Shown: piece after piece, positions 9,129 to 17,439 of the stretch
Layout of the letters: every line of letters starts with the position of its first letter
Numbering within the stretch: position 1 is the stretch's first letter
The notes under the pieces: model-generated
Told to the model about the DNA's origin: nothing
The model's input: only the letters and a program-made list of their open reading frames with translations
Databases searched by the model: none
Program-made: the position numbers and the translations under genes
Assembly: GCF_034044715.1 (NCBI RefSeq)
Contig: NZ_JAXCLW010000001.1
Location: forward strand, 930,001-994,000
DNA: 64,000 bases
Origin: Dongia_B soli
GTDB taxonomy: Bacteria; Pseudomonadota; Alphaproteobacteria; Dongiales; Dongiaceae
Direction: 5' to 3'

Positions 9129-9338
9129 GCAGCCTTCTGTCGGTGCCACCGGGCTTTTGAGAGCTGAAAGAGACAGCGCCGGCAGTCCCTTGCCTGGGTC
9201 GAGGCCATCGATCACTTTTTCTTGTATCCCGTGTCCCCACCAACTGATCACAGGAAAATCACGCGCGCTTCGTTAGAAGTATAGGCGGGGCACATCAGAT
9301 GCCCTTGCTAAAACGGTTTTTCTGCGAGGACAGGAAAC

Positions 9339-9695
9339 ATGAAACCGATCAAGACGAAGCTCATGCGACATTTTTCGGCCAGCCGGCTCATTTTCGGCGG
9401 CCTGTTTGCCGCCGGTATCGCACTAGCTGCTTCGTCAGCTTCCGCCGATGACTGGAAACACGGCCATCACGACAACGGCCGCGGTCATTCCCGGGAATAT
9501 TATCATCAACGGCCGAGCGTGGTGTATGTCCGGCCCCAGCGCGTCTACGTCCAGCCCCGGCCGGTCGTGGTCGCGCCTCGGCCGGTCGTGATTGCCCCGG
9601 CGCCGGTCTATGTGGAGCCGGAACCGGTTTATGTCGAGCCGCAGCCGATCTATGCTGCGCCCTCGGTGAATGTGGTGATCCCGCTGCACTTCTAA
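9339..9695 (+). CDS. Small secreted protein with Pro/Val/Tyr repeats
   Basis: A 118-residue protein with a clear Sec signal peptide (positive start, LIFGGLFAAGIALAASSASA, cleavage near residue 38). The mature part starts with a His/Asp/Gly-rich segment (WKHGHHDNGRGH) and then consists of a repeated PVxV / YVxP pattern (VYVRPQRVYVQPRPVVVAPR and on), ending NVVIPLHF. Such small Pro/Val repeat proteins are common in Alphaproteobacteria and are presumed to be periplasmic or envelope-associated. I recognise no function. The ATG follows GAGGACAGGAAAC. It stands alone between the fds operon and the minus-strand cytochrome gene. Confidence 0.75.
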   Translation: MKPIKTKLMRHFSASRLIFGGLFAAGIALAASSASADDWKHGHHDNGRGHSREYYHQRPSVVYVRPQRVYVQPRPVVVAPRPVVIAPAPVYVEPEPVYVEPQPIYAAPSVNVVIPLHF

Positions 9696-9713
9696 TCGAT
9701 AGAGAGGTTCTTC

Positions 9714-10250
9714 CTAACGCCGCCGCCCGGTGGTCATGCTCTGGAACACACCGTCACGGAAGATCAGGGCATGCAGCAAGGCGGCGGCGAAATGCGCCAG
9801 GATGAGGGCGAACAGCAACAGCGCCAAAACCGTATGGATCTGCCGCAAGACGGCATAGAGCATCGGGTCATGCGGCAGGATCGCCGGCAGATGCACGGCC
9901 CCGTAAAGCACGATCGGATTGCCTGCCGCCGAGAGCATCGCCCATCCAACCAGGGGCAAGGCGATCATCAGAACATAAAGCAGGATATGCGAGGCATAAG
10001 CCACCCAGCGCTGCCAAGCCGGCATGTCAGCCGGTAAAGCGGGCGGTGGGTTGATCTGCCGGTTGATCAGGCGGATGACCGCCAGCACCAAAATTACGAT
10101 ACCGAGGGGTTTGTGGATCGAGACCAGCCAGTAATAGTCGGTCACCGAAGCCACCATGCCCACGCCAATGAAAAGCATGGCGAGGATGAGGATCGCCATG
10201 AGCCAATGCAGCAGGCGCGAGAACACCGGAAAAGGCTGATGCTGGGTCAT
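9714..10250 (-). CDS. Cytochrome b561 family membrane protein
   Basis: A 178-residue di-haem b-type cytochrome with four membrane helices: FSRLLHWLMAILILAMLF, HKPLGIVILVLAVIRL, ASHILLYVLMIALPLVGW and IHTVLALLLFALILAHFAAA. Histidines in helices 1, 2, 3 and 4 (LLHW, SIHK, ASHI, QIHT) fit the haem ligands of the CybB type. It starts one base after the stop of the peroxidase gene, so the two are almost certainly co-translated. It probably delivers quinol-derived electrons to that membrane-anchored peroxidase. An upstream in-frame extension would overlap the peroxidase gene and was rejected. Confidence 0.9.
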   Translation of the reverse strand: MTQHQPFPVFSRLLHWLMAILILAMLFIGVGMVASVTDYYWLVSIHKPLGIVILVLAVIRLINRQINPPPALPADMPAWQRWVAYASHILLYVLMIALPLVGWAMLSAAGNPIVLYGAVHLPAILPHDPMLYAVLRQIHTVLALLLFALILAHFAAALLHALIFRDGVFQSMTTGRRR

Positions 10251-10251
10251 C

Positions 10252-11370
10252 TCACGGTTCCTTCGCTGTATTGTCGATCTGGACTGCGCTCGGCGTCTTG
10301 TCTTCGCCGGCGCGCCGTGTGAAGGACCGTGAATAGACCGCCGATCGGGCGCTGAGCAGCGGGTCATCGGAGGCTTCGATGCCGCTCGGCAGGACCAGCG
10401 GATCGAAATTGATGTCGCGGCAATTGTCTTTGGCCTCGCTGGCGATGCGATCGATGGTGAGCGTGCCGACATCGACCTTTTCGCGGTCATCGGGCCAGGC
10501 GACAGTCGCATCATTGGTGGGATCGTCCGCTTGCCCGATAGTGACGATCAGATGCCACTGCACCGGACCTTGTTTCAGCCGCGCCGCCAGGGCATCGAAC
10601 AGATAGTTTTTATCGCCGGTCTGAGGCTGCTCTGCGCTTTGCGCCACGAAGGGATCGACCGCGGCCATGGTCCAGCGCACCGGCATGACGGTGCCGGCCT
10701 TGTTCACGAAACGGAACGCATCGAGACTGTTATAGCTGGCATCGGCGAAGCCGGAGGAGAAAGGCTTCGCACCGATCGCCTTCATCGCCTGGGCGGTCTT
10801 CGGATGGCTGTCGACGAAGGCCTTCATTTTCGCCGGATCAGGCTTGCCTGTTGCAGGGTCGGGCATCGCCGCCTGCATCTGACCATAGAAATCTGCCGGT
10901 GTCGGGAAGGGAAAGACCGGTATGTCATTCATGCCGGTGCGCCACTCCTCGCCATTGGCAGGGCGGAAGCTCAATGCCATGCTGCGCACCGCCTTCGGTC
11001 CATCGGCCATCATCGGCATGCCGCCGGCCAAGGCGAAGCGGCCGACCACCGGCACGATGCCAGGCTGGAAGATCACGCTTTTGGAGAGGCGCACGCCCTG
11101 GCCGTTACTGGCGAAATTACCCGCAATACAGACGCCCTTGGCGTGGTTGCGGCGGAAGCCCGGATGGACGCCATTGGCCTGCTGGAAGCCATCGACGAAA
11201 CTGGCTGGCGTCAGCTTATCGGGGCTGAGCCAGCCAGCGACAGCGGCGAAAGCGACGGCGCTGCAGCCGACAATGATGCCGATGCCGATCAGGCGGGCTA
11301 GCATTTTGCCGTTGCGAAAAACAGAAAGATCGTAGCGGGAGGATTTGTCGGGCGGCATCCTGAGCTCCAC
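10252..11370 (-). CDS. Membrane-anchored catalase-related peroxidase (SrpA-like)
   Basis: A 372-residue catalase-family peroxidase. One membrane helix near residues 24-46 (LARLIGIGIIVGCSAVAFAAV) anchors the haem domain in the periplasm. The distal haem side is FRRNHAKGVCIAGNF, with the catalytic His. The proximal side is ARSAVYSRSFTRR, with the Tyr that would ligate haem iron. At this length it lacks the C-terminal domains of classic catalases, like SrpA and related periplasmic peroxidases. It forms a two-gene unit with the cytochrome b561 gene, one base apart. It probably detoxifies peroxides; true catalase activity is uncertain. Confidence 0.88.
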   Translation of the reverse strand: MELRMPPDKSSRYDLSVFRNGKMLARLIGIGIIVGCSAVAFAAVAGWLSPDKLTPASFVDGFQQANGVHPGFRRNHAKGVCIAGNFASNGQGVRLSKSVIFQPGIVPVVGRFALAGGMPMMADGPKAVRSMALSFRPANGEEWRTGMNDIPVFPFPTPADFYGQMQAAMPDPATGKPDPAKMKAFVDSHPKTAQAMKAIGAKPFSSGFADASYNSLDAFRFVNKAGTVMPVRWTMAAVDPFVAQSAEQPQTGDKNYLFDALAARLKQGPVQWHLIVTIGQADDPTNDATVAWPDDREKVDVGTLTIDRIASEAKDNCRDINFDPLVLPSGIEASDDPLLSARSAVYSRSFTRRAGEDKTPSAVQIDNTAKEP

Positions 11371-11477
11371 GCGGTTTCAGTGCGGTTTGGAGGGGACGAC
11401 CGAAGACGGTCAAAGGTAAGACACCCCAGATATCAGTTTATTCCGCCAGTTTATTCCCCCCGCTCGTCGCTGTCTTG

Positions 11478-12263
11478 CTAATCGATGTCCACCACCACCG
11501 CCACATGATCCGACGGCTGGGTCCAACTGCGCATCTCGCGCAGAATCTTCGCCGACTTGACCCGCGAGGTCATCGGCGGCGTAGTCCAGACGTGATCCAG
11601 CCGGCGGCCGCGATCATTCTTCTGCCAATCCGGGGAGCGATAACTCCACCAGGAATAGAGCTTGGTCGGCTCCGGCGTGAAATGGCGGATCGGATCCTGC
11701 CACTGGCCGGCCAACTGCATCGCGGTCAGTTTCTCGACCTCGATCGGGGTATGGCTGACGATCTTCAGAAGCTGCTTATGGGACCAGACATCGTGTTCCA
11801 GCGGTGCGACATTGAGATCGCCCACCATGATCGCGTTACGGGTCTTGTTCTGGCCCGCAAACCAATCCTTCATCTCGTCGAGAAATTGCAGCTTGTGGGC
11901 GAATTTGACGTTCTTTTCGGGATCGGGAATATCGCCCCCCGCCGGGATGTAAAAATTATGCAGCTCGACATCGCCACCGAGCACGACGACGCCGTGCCGG
12001 GAATCCGCCTTCTTGCACCAGTCCTGAGGGTCGCGCGCGTTGAAAGGCAGCTTCGAGAGGATTGCGACGCCGTTATAACCCTTCATGCCGTGACGCAGCA
12101 CATGGGGGAAGCCCAGGGCCTGCACGTCCTCCATGGGAAACTCGCTGTCCTGAACCTTGATCTCCTGCAGACAGACGACATCCGGCTGTTCGGCCTGCAC
12201 CAGGCGCCGCAACAAATCCATTCGCAGGCGTAGCGAGTTGATGTTCCAAGTAACGAGACGCAT
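11478..12263 (-). CDS. xthA: Exodeoxyribonuclease III
   Basis: A 261-residue AP endonuclease of the ExoIII family, which repairs abasic sites and trims 3' ends. The catalytic motifs are in order: TWNINSLR at the N terminus, CLQEIK near residue 33 (metal-binding Glu), MVGDLNVAP (Asp/Asn) and PSDHVAVVVDID at the C terminus (catalytic Asp-His). The ATG at 12263 is preceded by TGGGAAATTCAA; an in-frame start 99 bases further upstream is not part of the family. It lies in the conserved ftsK-lolA-xth neighbourhood, though separated here from lolA by a hydrolase gene. Confidence 0.95.
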   Translation of the reverse strand: MRLVTWNINSLRLRMDLLRRLVQAEQPDVVCLQEIKVQDSEFPMEDVQALGFPHVLRHGMKGYNGVAILSKLPFNARDPQDWCKKADSRHGVVVLGGDVELHNFYIPAGGDIPDPEKNVKFAHKLQFLDEMKDWFAGQNKTRNAIMVGDLNVAPLEHDVWSHKQLLKIVSHTPIEVEKLTAMQLAGQWQDPIRHFTPEPTKLYSWWSYRSPDWQKNDRGRRLDHVWTTPPMTSRVKSAKILREMRSWTQPSDHVAVVVDID

Positions 12264-12464
12264 TTGAATTTCCCAGCTGATCGAGACGCCCCTTCTTAAT
12301 GGCAAATGCGGCCGCATGAAAGCCGCCGATGCCGGTAAGCCAGCACGCGAATGCGGCACCATCCTAGGCCTAGCGGAGATTCACGAAATCTTTCCGAATT
12401 CGCGTCAAGCTATCTGCAAAGATCCCGCAAATTGCCGGATCGCCGCTCCGTTGCAGGACCGAAA

Positions 12465-12602
12465 ATGACCCAGTCTTCTGCCCGCTCTCACCGCCGCCAC
12501 GCCCGCGTCGTCGCTGCCAGCCGCGCATCGCTCAGCATGATCGATATGCTGGCGCTTGGCGCACTCAGCACCGCGACGATTGTGATGTTGCTGGCCTTAT
12601 AA
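12465..12602 (+). CDS. Possible 45-residue single-helix membrane protein
   Basis: A short frame opens at an ATG and encodes an Arg/Ser-rich N terminus (SARSHRRHARVVAASR) followed by one hydrophobic helix, MLALGALSTATIVMLLAL, running to the stop. A strong terminator hairpin begins 15 bases after the stop codon, so a transcript appears to end exactly here. No good ribosome-binding site is seen upstream. I do not recognise a family. It may be a real small membrane protein or a chance frame. Confidence 0.35.
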   Translation: MTQSSARSHRRHARVVAASRASLSMIDMLALGALSTATIVMLLAL

Positions 12603-12616
12603 GGATTTGAAAGACA

Positions 12617-12647
12617 GAACGCCCGGCCAGGGGAAGACCGGGCGTTC
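12617..12647 (+). terminator. Intrinsic terminator
   Basis: GAACGCCCGG and CCGGGCGTTC form a perfect 10-bp stem around an 11-base loop, followed by CTTCTCCTTTC. It closes plus-strand transcription after the small frame at 12465-12602. On the minus strand it could instead act upstream of xthA as the end of the amidotransferase transcript. Confidence 0.8.
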
Positions 12648-12871
12648 CTTCTCCTTTCGGAGGCCAATCGCGGTGGGGGAGACCGCCAATTGGCGACCAC
12701 AACCATTGCAGTCGCGGCCTTACTGTCTAATGATTTGGTCATGTGGCGCGGCTTTTCAACGGCCAAATCTGCATGTTCACGCATATCTGAACGAGCTTCG
12801 CCGCATATCTCGGGCAGTATATTGCGCTACACTTTTTCCGAGACTCACAGCGTTATGAGTCGGTGCGCAAT

Positions 12872-13702
12872 TTACGCGGCAGGCCGGCGTGTTGCGCGAC
12901 GTTGTTGAGCAAATTCCCGAGCCGCGTCACCGAATGCTTTGAACAGTTTCATTGAATCCGGATTTTCGGTCGCTTTGTATTCAGGATGCCACTGTGTGCC
13001 GATGGCGAAGCCGGTGTGATCCTTGACGCTGATAGCCTCGATGACGCCGTCATCGGCCTGACCTTCGATCACCAGCCCATCGGCCAGACGATCGATGCCT
13101 TGCCAATGGACCGTATTGACCATGGTTTTCGTCTTGCCGAGCACCCTGGCGAACTGGCCGCCTGGCGTGAAGCTGACATTATGCCGAGCCTGATAAATGG
13201 CATCGTAATCGGCATCGTTTGGCGCCCGGTGATCAGCATGGCCAGGGACGTCATGGATATGGGTGTTGAGCGTGCCGCCCAGGGCGACATTCAACTCTTG
13301 GAAGCCGCGACAGATGCAGAAGACCGGCATCTTGCGGGCGAGCGCGGCCTTGACCAGCGGCAGGGTAATGGCATCGCGGCCGGGATCTTGCGGACTGTCT
13401 GGACGGTCTGGCGCGCCACCATAGAGGCTGACGGCAACGTTGGACGGGCTGCCGGTGAAGAGGACGCCATCGACATGATCCAGCAGCGCCTCGACCGGCA
13501 GGACCGGGCCTAGCGCCGGGAACGACAAGGGATAGCCGCCGGCCGCCTCGATCACCGCCCGCAGATATTTGTCGCCCACCGTATGATAATTCTGGCCGTC
13601 GATGAATTTGATGCACATCGGCACGGCGATGATCGGCGCGTCGGCGGGAAGCTGGATGGCGGTAAGCGGTGCAGCGGGGGCTGACGTTTGATTTGTCGAC
13701 AT
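12872..13702 (-). CDS. Peptidase C26 / gamma-glutamyl-GABA hydrolase-like amidotransferase
   Basis: A 276-residue class I glutamine amidotransferase-like hydrolase of the PuuD type. The nucleophile elbow is VFCICRGFQELNVALGG (Cys in ICRG, about residue 145), and the His-Glu partners are in GTQWHPEYKATENP (about residue 240). PuuD removes the gamma-glutamyl group from gamma-glutamyl-GABA in putrescine breakdown. No other puu genes are adjacent, so the substrate here is only inferred from the family. It lies between lolA and xthA on the same strand, 151 bases from lolA. The start has only a weak ribosome-binding site. Confidence 0.85.
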   Translation of the reverse strand: MSTNQTSAPAAPLTAIQLPADAPIIAVPMCIKFIDGQNYHTVGDKYLRAVIEAAGGYPLSFPALGPVLPVEALLDHVDGVLFTGSPSNVAVSLYGGAPDRPDSPQDPGRDAITLPLVKAALARKMPVFCICRGFQELNVALGGTLNTHIHDVPGHADHRAPNDADYDAIYQARHNVSFTPGGQFARVLGKTKTMVNTVHWQGIDRLADGLVIEGQADDGVIEAISVKDHTGFAIGTQWHPEYKATENPDSMKLFKAFGDAAREFAQQRRATRRPAA

Positions 13703-13853
13703 GATGTCACGCGGCCTCAGGATTCCACAAAAGCTGGCAATACTATGAGTCTAAGCATCCCTTGTCCGCTTTCCAAGCCGCAGCCTTGCAGCCCGGCCAT
13801 CGCAGGATTGCGGGGCATGTTGGAGCCGGATGGTTCAGTCGATAGGCAGGCGG

Positions 13854-14519
13854 TCAGTTGCGCTTGCTTTTACGTTTCGGCGTGGCAAAGAGCTCGTTGG
13901 CGAGATCGACGCCGAAACGGGCGTCATAGAGCCCGACGCGCACTTCCTGGTTCTTCTTGTCGATGATGGTCCACTGGCGCAGCTCGAGGGGGCGGTCGCC
14001 GAATTCCAACAGCACGCTGCCCGCATCCGGCTCGTCGGTCTGGACCAGGCCGATCTCGAAAGCGCCAGGCGCGCGCTTGAAGGAGGTGATGGTGACATCG
14101 CCGCCCAATTCGACCTTGTCCTTCAGCAGGAACCACATCGGCGATAGCGATAGCGGCACCTGGTCGAGATTGTTCAGTTCGCCGTCGTAATAGCTGAGAG
14201 CAATGCCGTCGGCGACCAGCAGGATCTTGTTGGGCGGATCGTATTCCACCCGCAGCCGGCCCGGCCGGCGCAGATAGATCTTGCCGAAAGCCAGGCCCTG
14301 CGACGGGGAATATTGCTGGAAACGGGCTTCGACCGAATGCAGGTTGTTCAGGTAATCCTCGATCCGGGCGACATCCTGCTTGTCTTGGGCGCTAAGGGCG
14401 ACCGGCTGCGGTTTTTTGGCACAGGCCACCGGCAATGCCACGCCGCTCACGGTGAGGCTGCCGAGCGCCGCTGCGGTCAATTGCAGGCAACGGCGACGGC
14501 TGATCTCAAATCTGCTCAC
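13854..14519 (-). CDS. lolA: Outer-membrane lipoprotein carrier protein LolA
   Basis: LolA-type periplasmic chaperone of 221 residues, which takes lipoproteins released by LolCDE across the periplasm. The fold is visible as the family pattern YLNNLHSVEARFQQYSPSQG, then KIYLRRPGRLRVEYDPPNKILLVADG. I chose the GTG at 14519 because TTAGGA lies 7 bases upstream; a TTG two codons earlier is too close to it. The signal region SRRRCLQLTAAALGSL resembles a twin-arginine signal, which is unusual for LolA. It begins 46 bases after ftsK on the same strand and is probably co-transcribed with it. Confidence 0.92.
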   Translation of the reverse strand: MSRFEISRRRCLQLTAAALGSLTVSGVALPVACAKKPQPVALSAQDKQDVARIEDYLNNLHSVEARFQQYSPSQGLAFGKIYLRRPGRLRVEYDPPNKILLVADGIALSYYDGELNNLDQVPLSLSPMWFLLKDKVELGGDVTITSFKRAPGAFEIGLVQTDEPDAGSVLLEFGDRPLELRQWTIIDKKNQEVRVGLYDARFGVDLANELFATPKRKSKRN

Positions 14520-14565
14520 AATCAATTCCTAACTGGCGATCCCTATTGGCGATGCAAGGCTAAGA

Positions 14566-17334
14566 TCAATCGGCCTCGATGTTGCGGGCCAGAACCTCGC
14601 GCTTGCCGACATGGTTCGCCGAGCTGACAACCCCTTCCTTCTCCATCCGCTCAATCAGCCTGGCAGCGCGGTTATAGCCGATCTGCAGGTGACGCTGGAC
14701 GAAGCTGGTGGAGGCCTTCCGCTCACGGCAGACCAAAGCCACTGCCTGATCATATAGGTCATCGCCCGAGCCACCGCCAGCCGGCGCGACCATTTCATCG
14801 CCATCCAGCCCTTCTTCCTCGGCGGTAACCTCCTCGATATAGGCCGGCTCACCTTGTTCCTTCAGGAACTGGACGATGCTCTCGACCTCGCGGTCGGACA
14901 CGAACGGACCGTGAACACGGGTCACCCGGCCGCCGTTCGCCATATAAAGCATGTCGCCCTGGCCAAGCAGCTGTTCGGCGCCGGTCTCGCCAAGGATGGT
15001 ACGGCTGTCGATCTTGGTCGTTACGTGGAAGCTGACCCGGGTCGGGAAATTCGCCTTGATCGTGCCGGTGATGACATCGACCGAGGGGCGCTGGGTCGCC
15101 ATGACGATATGGATCCCGGCGGCCCGCGCCATCTGCGCCAGACGCTGGATCGCGGCTTCGATATCCTTGCCGGCGACCAGCATGAGATCGGCCATTTCGT
15201 CCACCACCACGACGATGAAGGGCAGAGGATTGAGATCGAACGGCTCTTCCTCATAGATCGGCTTGCCGGTCTCTGGATCGAAGCCGGTCTGTACCCGGCG
15301 GGTCAGTTCCTCGCCGGCCTTGCGAGCCTGTTCCAGCCGCTGGTTGTAGCCATCAATATTGCGCACGCCGAGCTTCGACATGGAGCGATAGCGGTTCTCC
15401 ATTTCCCGCACGACCCATTTCAGGGCGACCACCGCCTTGCGCGGCTCAGTGACGACCGGCGAGAGGAGATGCGGGATGCCGTCATAGACGGACAGCTCCA
15501 GCATCTTCGGGTCGATCATGATGAACTTGCACTGATCGGGCGTCAGCCGATAGAGCAGCGACAGGATCATGGTGTTGATGGCGACCGACTTGCCGGAACC
15601 GGTGGTGCCGGCGATCAGCAGATGCGGCATGCGGGCGAGATCGACCACGATCGGCGCGCCGCCAATATCCTTGCCGAGGACCAGAGCCAGCTTGGCCTGG
15701 GTGGATTGATAGCTGTCATCCTCCAGCAGTTCCCGCAAAGCCACGGTTTCGCGCTGGCGGTTCGGCAATTCGATGCCGATCACGCTGCGGCCGGGCACCA
15801 CGGCGATACGGACCGAGACCGCGCTCATCGAGCGGGCGACGTCGTCGGCGAGGCTGACCACGCGGCTGGTCTTGGTACCCGGGGCCGGTTCGAGTTCGTA
15901 AAGCGTTACCACCGGGCCGGGCCGGACCTTGACGATCTCGCCCTTGACGCCGAAATCCTCAAGCACGGTTTCCAGCAGCCGGGCATTCTTCTCCAGGCTC
16001 TCCTCGTTGATTTTTTGCACGGCGGCATTGGCGGCGGGCCGGGCCAGGAGATCATGCGGGGGCAATTCAAAATCGCCCTCTTCCAGCGCCAGGCTCGGCT
16101 GGACGGTACCGCGTTTGGCCGCCTTGGCAGGCGCCTTCTCGCGGGGCGCCGGCGCAGCCACCAGAGCGCGGGTCCGGGCGGAAGGCTGGGAGAGCGAGGG
16201 CTGCATGGCCGGCTCGTAATCGGGCTCGATGGCCGGCGCGCCGGCCAGATGCTGACCGCGGCGATAGGCGCGCTCGCCGGCATCCTCTTCGACAAAATGC
16301 GGTTCCTCGCGATGGGGCACATTGCCCTCGCCGCCCAGCAAGGCGCGGCCGGCTGCGACCAGCCTATGGCGCCAGCCGCCACGCGGCGGTTGATGCTGCG
16401 GGACATCCGCGCCGTCCATTGGATCGTCATCCCGGTTATCGGCGTAACGATTGCCCATCTCACCATTGCCGGCCTCACGACCGCCTGGAGCGAGATTGCG
16501 CCGGCCGCGCTCGATCACCAGCCCCACCTGCCGGCCGGCATTGGCCACATTGCGGCCGAACCGCAGATAGCTATGGATGCCGATGCCAAGGGCGAAATAG
16601 AGCGTCACCAGGGCCAGGGCAAGGCCGATCAGTGCCGGCAGGGCCAAAGCCGAGCCGAGGATCGGCGGGACGCCCAGCGCCAGCAAGAGCCCGGCGACGC
16701 CGCCCGGGCGGTCAGTTCCCTGGCCTGCTCCGGTTTGACTGGTCCGAGCGGCAGCCTGGTCGTCGGGTGCGTCGCTGTTGAGGCCGGCGGAGCCGCTGAG
16801 CAGCAAGTGGCCGGCGAAACCGCCATAACCGGCGGTCCAGGGCCAGGGCGCCGGGGTTACGGTGATGACAGTGCCGGAGCTGGTTGCATCCGCTGCCTTG
16901 CCTGCTGCCGGCTTGGCGGTTGCGACTGGCCCACTGCTGGGCAAGCCGGCCGCGGCCAGGGATAGCAGCAAGGCGGCAACCGGCACCAAAGCGAGGCGCA
17001 GCCACCAGCGCGGCAATGCCCGGTCGCGGATCAGACGCCAGCCCCAGGCTAAAGGGGCAGCCACTAAAGCGATGACACCAAGCCCGACTCCCTGCAGCGC
17101 GAAATCAGCGACATAGGCACCGAGTGGCCCCATCAAATTCTTGGTCGGCTGGTCGACGGCACGGTTGAAACTGGGATCGCCGGAGGATGCGGTCAGCAGC
17201 GCCAGCAATAGCGCCAGACCGAGGATGATCAATGCGCCGCCACCCGCCTCCGCCAGCCGTCGCTGCAGAAAGCCCAAGAACCCGCCGCTCACAGCAGGGG
17301 GCTGCATGGACCGCGATTGCGCGTGATCCGTCAT
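14566..17334 (-). CDS. ftsK: DNA translocase FtsK
   Basis: A 922-residue FtsK/SpoIIIE protein that pumps chromosome ends through the division septum and activates XerCD recombination at dif. It has N-terminal membrane helices (about residues 20-300), a Pro/Arg-rich linker, and the RecA-like motor with Walker A GTTGSGKSVAIN (about residue 580) and Walker B FIVVVVDEMADLM. It ends with the winged-helix gamma domain that reads KOPS sequences (SFVQRHLQIGYNRAARLIE). The ATG at 17334 is preceded by AAAGGAAG at 6 bases; an ATG 42 bases earlier has no such site. Confidence 0.96.
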   Translation of the reverse strand: MTDHAQSRSMQPPAVSGGFLGFLQRRLAEAGGGALIILGLALLLALLTASSGDPSFNRAVDQPTKNLMGPLGAYVADFALQGVGLGVIALVAAPLAWGWRLIRDRALPRWWLRLALVPVAALLLSLAAAGLPSSGPVATAKPAAGKAADATSSGTVITVTPAPWPWTAGYGGFAGHLLLSGSAGLNSDAPDDQAAARTSQTGAGQGTDRPGGVAGLLLALGVPPILGSALALPALIGLALALVTLYFALGIGIHSYLRFGRNVANAGRQVGLVIERGRRNLAPGGREAGNGEMGNRYADNRDDDPMDGADVPQHQPPRGGWRHRLVAAGRALLGGEGNVPHREEPHFVEEDAGERAYRRGQHLAGAPAIEPDYEPAMQPSLSQPSARTRALVAAPAPREKAPAKAAKRGTVQPSLALEEGDFELPPHDLLARPAANAAVQKINEESLEKNARLLETVLEDFGVKGEIVKVRPGPVVTLYELEPAPGTKTSRVVSLADDVARSMSAVSVRIAVVPGRSVIGIELPNRQRETVALRELLEDDSYQSTQAKLALVLGKDIGGAPIVVDLARMPHLLIAGTTGSGKSVAINTMILSLLYRLTPDQCKFIMIDPKMLELSVYDGIPHLLSPVVTEPRKAVVALKWVVREMENRYRSMSKLGVRNIDGYNQRLEQARKAGEELTRRVQTGFDPETGKPIYEEEPFDLNPLPFIVVVVDEMADLMLVAGKDIEAAIQRLAQMARAAGIHIVMATQRPSVDVITGTIKANFPTRVSFHVTTKIDSRTILGETGAEQLLGQGDMLYMANGGRVTRVHGPFVSDREVESIVQFLKEQGEPAYIEEVTAEEEGLDGDEMVAPAGGGSGDDLYDQAVALVCRERKASTSFVQRHLQIGYNRAARLIERMEKEGVVSSANHVGKREVLARNIEAD

Positions 17335-17439
17335 CAAACTTCCTTTCGTCCGTCCACGGTCGGAATTAGGGTCCATGACCCTTCCGACCGCTACTCATAT
17401 CATCGGCCTGACAGGCTACCGGCCTGGCAGGCGCGTTAT

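Noticed and set aside
14854..16965. A 703-codon plus-strand open frame
   Set aside because: It is antisense to ftsK; the long frame is a by-product of high GC codon bias and shows no family motif.
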